From Atherix ibis (lineage: Eukaryota > Arthropoda > Insecta > Diptera > Athericidae), in assembly GCA_958298945.1 (NCBI GenBank), contig OY282606.1, positions 53,705,920-53,769,919 of the forward strand: a DNA stretch of 64,000 bases, in the 5' to 3' direction. The notes below the pieces were generated by a model that was not told the DNA's origin, did not search any database, and was given only the letters and a program-made list of their open reading frames with translations. Each line of letters starts with the position of its first letter. Within the stretch, counting starts at the first letter, position 1. Made by a program: the position numbers and the translations under genes. This document shows positions 59,962 through 64,000 of the stretch, in pieces.

Positions 59962-61268
59962 TATATATGATGGTGAAATTATATATTCTTAGAGAAAAAA
60001 CAAATATAAAAACCGTTTCTCAAGGAAACATAAAGTATAGTAATTTTTAAACGACGACTATTTACCAATTTATCAATAACAAAAATTCACAAGTCTTTAG
60101 TTGGCTCCCATAAGAAAAAAACTACAATATATAAATTTTTTATGAATTATTAGCTCATGTAAATTTAGAATTATAAGATGACATTATGTATCAGATATAA
60201 CAGATTACACAAATATCTAATAGAAATTATCATAACACTTTTATATTTATGATAATTGTCATAAAATTCAGTAAATTCTTTAAAATGCACGTAAGTATAG
60301 TATTTATGAGTACGGATGCTTATATGCACATAGCTGAGAGTGCATACACATACACGTATACAATACAATAATGAACGCAATAGCTGACATCATTGCATGA
60401 GACATTTTAAGGCTCTACCTTTGTTTAGCAACGGTTCATAGAATATCTGTTTGAATAAAGCATGTATGCTAGACTAAATAAAAAAATAAAAAATCCATTT
60501 CACAAGCAATGTCAACCATGTAGAGTTCGAATCCTTTTCATTTGCAGTGTGCAACTCGTCTATTCTGCATTGTGAAAATTCTCATTGAATGGAGCAAATT
60601 CAAGCTTTAAAAGCCAAAAGCGAGTAGTTTTAAGTGGCATTTGACGTGCCCTTATTCACAAAACAATAGAAACTGGCTCTTCACGATACCAGATAAGATG
60701 TAACTGACAATAGACAATGCAAGTACAAATGACTTTGGCAATGTACTTGTACAGTATTCAATTATAAACGAAGAGATAAGGGATGATATGTTCAATCTGC
60801 TTACTATGATATCTTCTACCATGAGAAGTTTGAGTTTATTCATCCAATCTGACGGCTTTCTCTCATAGTTCTACTCGTAATTAATCTGCAAACATAATCA
60901 TTGTATAAAAACATTTAAATATGGTTTCTTTGTTCAATTTCGATAGTAAAATCATAAAATCATGTCAAAATTCGGAACATATTGAAAAAGATTCCCAATT
61001 ATATAACATTGAGTAGTATTCTTTAAAATAAATTTCACGTTTCGAATTGGACGGTTAATCAATATAGAAACGGAAATTCAATTAATTAAAATATATAAAA
61101 ATACACAGAAGGCTTTGACTGTTTTTTTATTAATTGTAATTTTTTCTCTAAATTTTTAGTGATAGAAATAAAAAACCGATCGCCAAATGTCGTTAAGTGT
61201 CATGGTAACTACAATTAGACTTTCAGTTCCAATGTAACTGGAAATAATAGCATACAAAGAACTTTATA
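59962..61268. other. AT-rich interval, no gene recognised
   Basis: Nothing assignable on either strand. Confidence 0.45.
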
Positions 61269-61270
61269 TA

Positions 61271-62520
61271 GGGTGGTCCATCCAGCGTTGCATTTTGAAC
61301 TACTATTTATTTGAAGTACTAGAGTGTTAAATGTCAGCACGAATTGACAGATTCTTAGTTGAAAGTCGAAATGGTAATCCATACGCTTGAAGAAAACTGG
61401 GAAATATTGAGAACTTACTTCCAAAGTGGTATGCCTTCAACCCAAACTGTGAGAAATTTAAAAAAAAATAAGAGTAAAGATCGAATGCCATCACGTGAAT
61501 TTGTGGGCAAATTCGTGAAGCGAGGTCGCGAAACTGGTTTGCTGGTTGCCAAAGCAACTCGTTCCCGCTCTAAGATAGTGCGTACGACCGAGAATATTGC
61601 CGCCGTTGCTGAAAATGTCAGTGATCTTCCATTAACATCAACTCATCACCGTTCTCAGGAACTGAACATTTCTCGCACTTCTCTGTTGAGAATTTTGCAC
61701 AAAGACCTCCGTATGAAAGCTTACAAAGTTCAATTAGTCCAACAGCTAAAGCCGCATGACCACCTGATGCGTTTTCGGTTTGCCCAATGGGCTCAAAATC
61801 AATTGGCCGAAGATGAAAATCATCTTTTCGGATTAGGCCCATTTCCACCTCGGTGGGTATGTCAACAAACAAAATTGTCGCATCTGGGGCTCAGAAAATC
61901 CATACGTCACCATGGAAAAGCCGATGCATCCACAACGAGTGACGGTTTGATGCGGATTTTGGAGTGGAGGCATCATTGGCCTGGTTTTCTTCGAAAATAA
62001 TGGAGGAGCCGCCGTTACGGTCAATGGTGAGCGCTATCGTGGCATGCTCAACGAATTTTTGTTTCCAAAAGTTGAAGATAATGGCATGGACGACATTTGG
62101 TTTCAACAGGACGAGGCCACTTGCCATACAGCCAACGTAACAATCCAACTTTTGGGCACTGCTTTAGAAAACCGAATAATCAGCAGAAATTCTTATGTCA
62201 ATTGGCCGCCTTGGAGCTATGATTTGAGCCCGTTGGATTATTTTCTGCGGGGAGCCGTTAACGATGAATGTTACGCAAGCTATCCAGAGACAATTGAGGC
62301 CTTGAAACACGAAATCAAAGTTGCCATTGAAGAGATACAGGTCCGGACAATCGAAAATGTACTGAAAAATTGGGTCGAGAGAATGGGGTACTCTAACGCC
62401 AGCCGTGGCAGTCATTTAAATGATGTTGTGTTTCATTCTTAAATTTAAAGTTTCAATCTTTCTAATAAAACCGGAAATTTAAAAATATATACACTAGTTT
62501 TTTTTATTTACTTTTTAAAA
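61271..62520 (+). mobile_element. DD41D (rosa-like) mariner (family D), copy 2, right end lost
   Basis: The left end is GGGTGGTCCATCCAGCGTTG after TA (61,269-61,270). Similarity to copy 1 runs to TTTATTTACTTTTTAAAA at 62,520 and then stops, so the last ~30 bp (right terminus) are missing. It lacks the hAT-like insertion and therefore shows the empty target site of copy 1. Confidence 0.9.
61371..62442 (+). pseudogene. DD41D mariner transposase (family D), nearly complete
   Basis: ATG 61,371 opens MVIHTLEENWEILRTYFQSG, and the frame stays open for about 145 codons through TGLLVAKATRSRSKIVRTTE, RSQELNISRTSLLRILHKDL and RFRFAQWAQNQLAEDEN. A 13-bp deletion near 61,818 then shifts it. In the corrected frame TAG replaces the E of FSDEAHFHLGG and TGA replaces a tryptophan in TVWCGFW. 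The 132-codon end is open (MLNEFLFPKVEDNGMDDIWF, QQDEATCHTANVTIQLLGTA, SPLDYFLRGAV, GSHLNDVVFHS). D to D spacing is 41 residues. All three aspartates are present, and only a few lesions separate it from an intact frame. Confidence 0.92.
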
Positions 62521-63050
62521 AAACATTACCGCTCATATAGAATTTTTAAAGTGGACAAAATTTCACTTCTTAAATTTTTTTATTCAAATCGTTCATAAAA
62601 ATTTTAATAATAATTATTATATTTTTTATTAATAATTTAAATCCTTAATACAAATCTATTACTTAATTTGTAAAGAATTTGAAAAAATTCAAAACAGAAT
62701 TTAATTACATTTTACAAAGTAAATCAAATTTAATGAGCCGATTAAAAAATAAAATATAAAAACTAATGTTAAACAGTAATAAGATTTCTAAATTAATAAA
62801 TAAATTGAGTTATTTATAAAAAAAATTGTACTTTAATACTGAAAAATAATTTTTAATTATTTAAAACTAATAACATTGTAATTGATGTAATTGTAATTGT
62901 AATTTTATAAGATATAATTGAAATTTTATATTTTAAATAAAATAAATTATGAGGTCTAACTATGAGCAATAAATAAAAAGAGTATGAACTTGTTTTTAGT
63001 TGAGTAACATTATAAATTGTTAGTATAGTAAATCATTCTTGGTTTCTAAG
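62521..63050. other. AT-rich interval, no gene recognised
   Basis: Nothing beyond A+T-rich sequence. Confidence 0.45.
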
Positions 63051-63054
63051 CTTG

Positions 63055-63695
63055 GAATTCATTAGACTACTGCTTTAGAGTACATTAAAAGGCTTGGTTT
63101 TGTGTCCAAACTCTCCGTTTGGGTGCCACACGAATTAAGCGAAAACAATTTAATGAATCGAATTTCAATATGTTTTTCAAATCTTGCTCGTCACAAAAGG
63201 GAACCATTTTGGACCGCTTAGTGACTGGTGATGAAAAGTGGATAGTTTATAAATATGTGGTAAGAAAAAGGGCATATGCTTACAAAGAAAGTTATGTTGT
63301 GTTGTTGGTGGGATCGGAGGGGTATTGTCCACTATAAGTTGCTGAAAGCAAATTATACGGTCGATGGTGATCGTTACTGTTCGCAACTTGATGTTTTGAA
63401 TAAAGAAATTCAACGTAAACGTCCATATTTGGCCAACAGAAAGGGTGTAATTCTTCATTATAAAAAACGCTAGACCGCACGTGGCAATAAAAACCGTACC
63501 TCAGATATTGCACCAGATATTGCACCATATGACTATCATCTGTTCAGATCGCTGCAAAACTTTCTTGATGGAAATGAATAGATAAATTTTTAAGGTGTGC
63601 AAATGGCAGTGGAAGAATAATTTGCGTCCGAAAACGAGGACTTCTTTTCCAGGGGGTTGGATAAGCTACCAACAATAAGCAGATAGTTGTAACTA
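63055..63695 (+). pseudogene. mariner transposase (family F, DD34D-like), 5' truncated
   Basis: It opens mid-protein with LEYIKRLGFVSKLSVWVPHE, a mellifera/cecropia-like linker. After a 1-bp slip it gives RLVTGDEKWIVYK (first D), KVMLCCWWDRRGIVHYKLLK and LDVLNKEIQRKRPYLANRKG. The second-aspartate block reads LHYKKR* where LHYDNAR is expected, so that residue is lost. After a deletion and a duplicated 12-mer (GATATTGCACCA twice), APYDYHLFRSLQNFLDGNE carries the third D, and the end reads FASENEDFFSRGLDKLP. No terminal repeats could be identified. Confidence 0.8.
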
Positions 63696-64000
63696 ATAAA
63701 AAAAATTATATTTTGGATTAAAGTGAAAAAAAATTCAGTTTTTTCTTTAGAGAAAAACGATAGAACTTTACCCTTACACCCAATAATATTCTCTTTTAAA
63801 AATGGTATTTTCTTCCAATAATTAAAAAACAACGTATAACTGTCGCATAGAATAATTATTATACACCTGTACTCATAAATTAGTATAATTAAAAAAATAT
63901 GCTTTAATCAAATTTAACGTCTATAGAAATGAATGAAATACATATTGATATCAATTAAGAATATGCAATAACTGCGATAATTATTTACACATTGGAAACT

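Overview
The window looks like insect nuclear DNA, most likely from a fly or another higher insect. It is about 70% A+T by eye, has no operon-like gene packing, and every recognisable coding stretch comes from a eukaryotic transposable element: mariner-family DNA transposons, non-LTR retrotransposons of jockey type, an RNase H-bearing non-LTR class and an endonuclease/RT class, plus tRNA-derived SINE-like sequences. The order is an inference from the element families (mauritiana-type, mellifera-type and DD41D mariners, jockey). I found no intact host gene, rRNA, true tRNA, CRISPR array or bacterial feature. One GC-richer patch near 38.9-39.25 kb may hold a host promoter or first exon on the minus strand, but this is weak.

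Layout. 0-1.8 kb: decayed jockey-type retroelement on the minus strand (gag zinc knuckles, then endonuclease). 3.7-5.5 kb: minus-strand non-LTR relic with RNase H, split by a rearranged 'fold-back' mariner at 4.09-4.97 kb. 5.7 kb: scrap of a DD41D transposase. 7.06-8.18 kb and 13.86-15.08 kb: two mellifera-type mariners. 10.1-12.06 kb: two copies of the commonest mariner (family A here), tail to tail. 15.4 kb and 48.6-48.8 kb: two related tRNA-like SINE copies. 16.3-17.5, 26.6-28.1 and 31.8-33.2 kb: jockey-clade RT 3' regions, the larger three ending in the same 3' tail, all minus. 21.0-22.3 kb and 46.8-47.8 kb: a full-length and an internally deleted mauritiana-type (Mos1-like) mariner, each between TA dinucleotides. 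24.55-25.6 kb: a family A mariner with a 72-bp inverted duplication, ending in a perfect hairpin fused to RT sequence. 29.0-30.0, 57.2-58.4 and 59.5-60.0 kb: three copies of one DD41D family. 42.3-44.8 and 61.3-62.5 kb: two copies of another DD41D family, the first interrupted by a 1,172-bp hAT-like element with an 8-bp target duplication. 53.2-54.0 kb: the second fold-back mariner. 58.5-59.5 kb: a family A mariner holding a 111-bp patch copied from 3.5 kb away. 63.05-63.7 kb: a further decayed mariner. The rest (notably 18.1-21.0, 22.3-24.5, 33.2-38.8, 48.8-52.3 and 54.2-57.1 kb) is AT-rich sequence in which I could assign no gene.

No transposase or RT reading frame here is intact: each carries stops, frameshifts, deletions or lost catalytic residues. 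The region therefore reads as a transposon graveyard. What it does preserve is rearrangement history: shared deletion lineages, fold-back derivatives, nested insertions, templated filler DNA and hairpin junctions. The elements do not form a pathway. Any functional link would be mobilisation of deleted copies by a transposase supplied from elsewhere.
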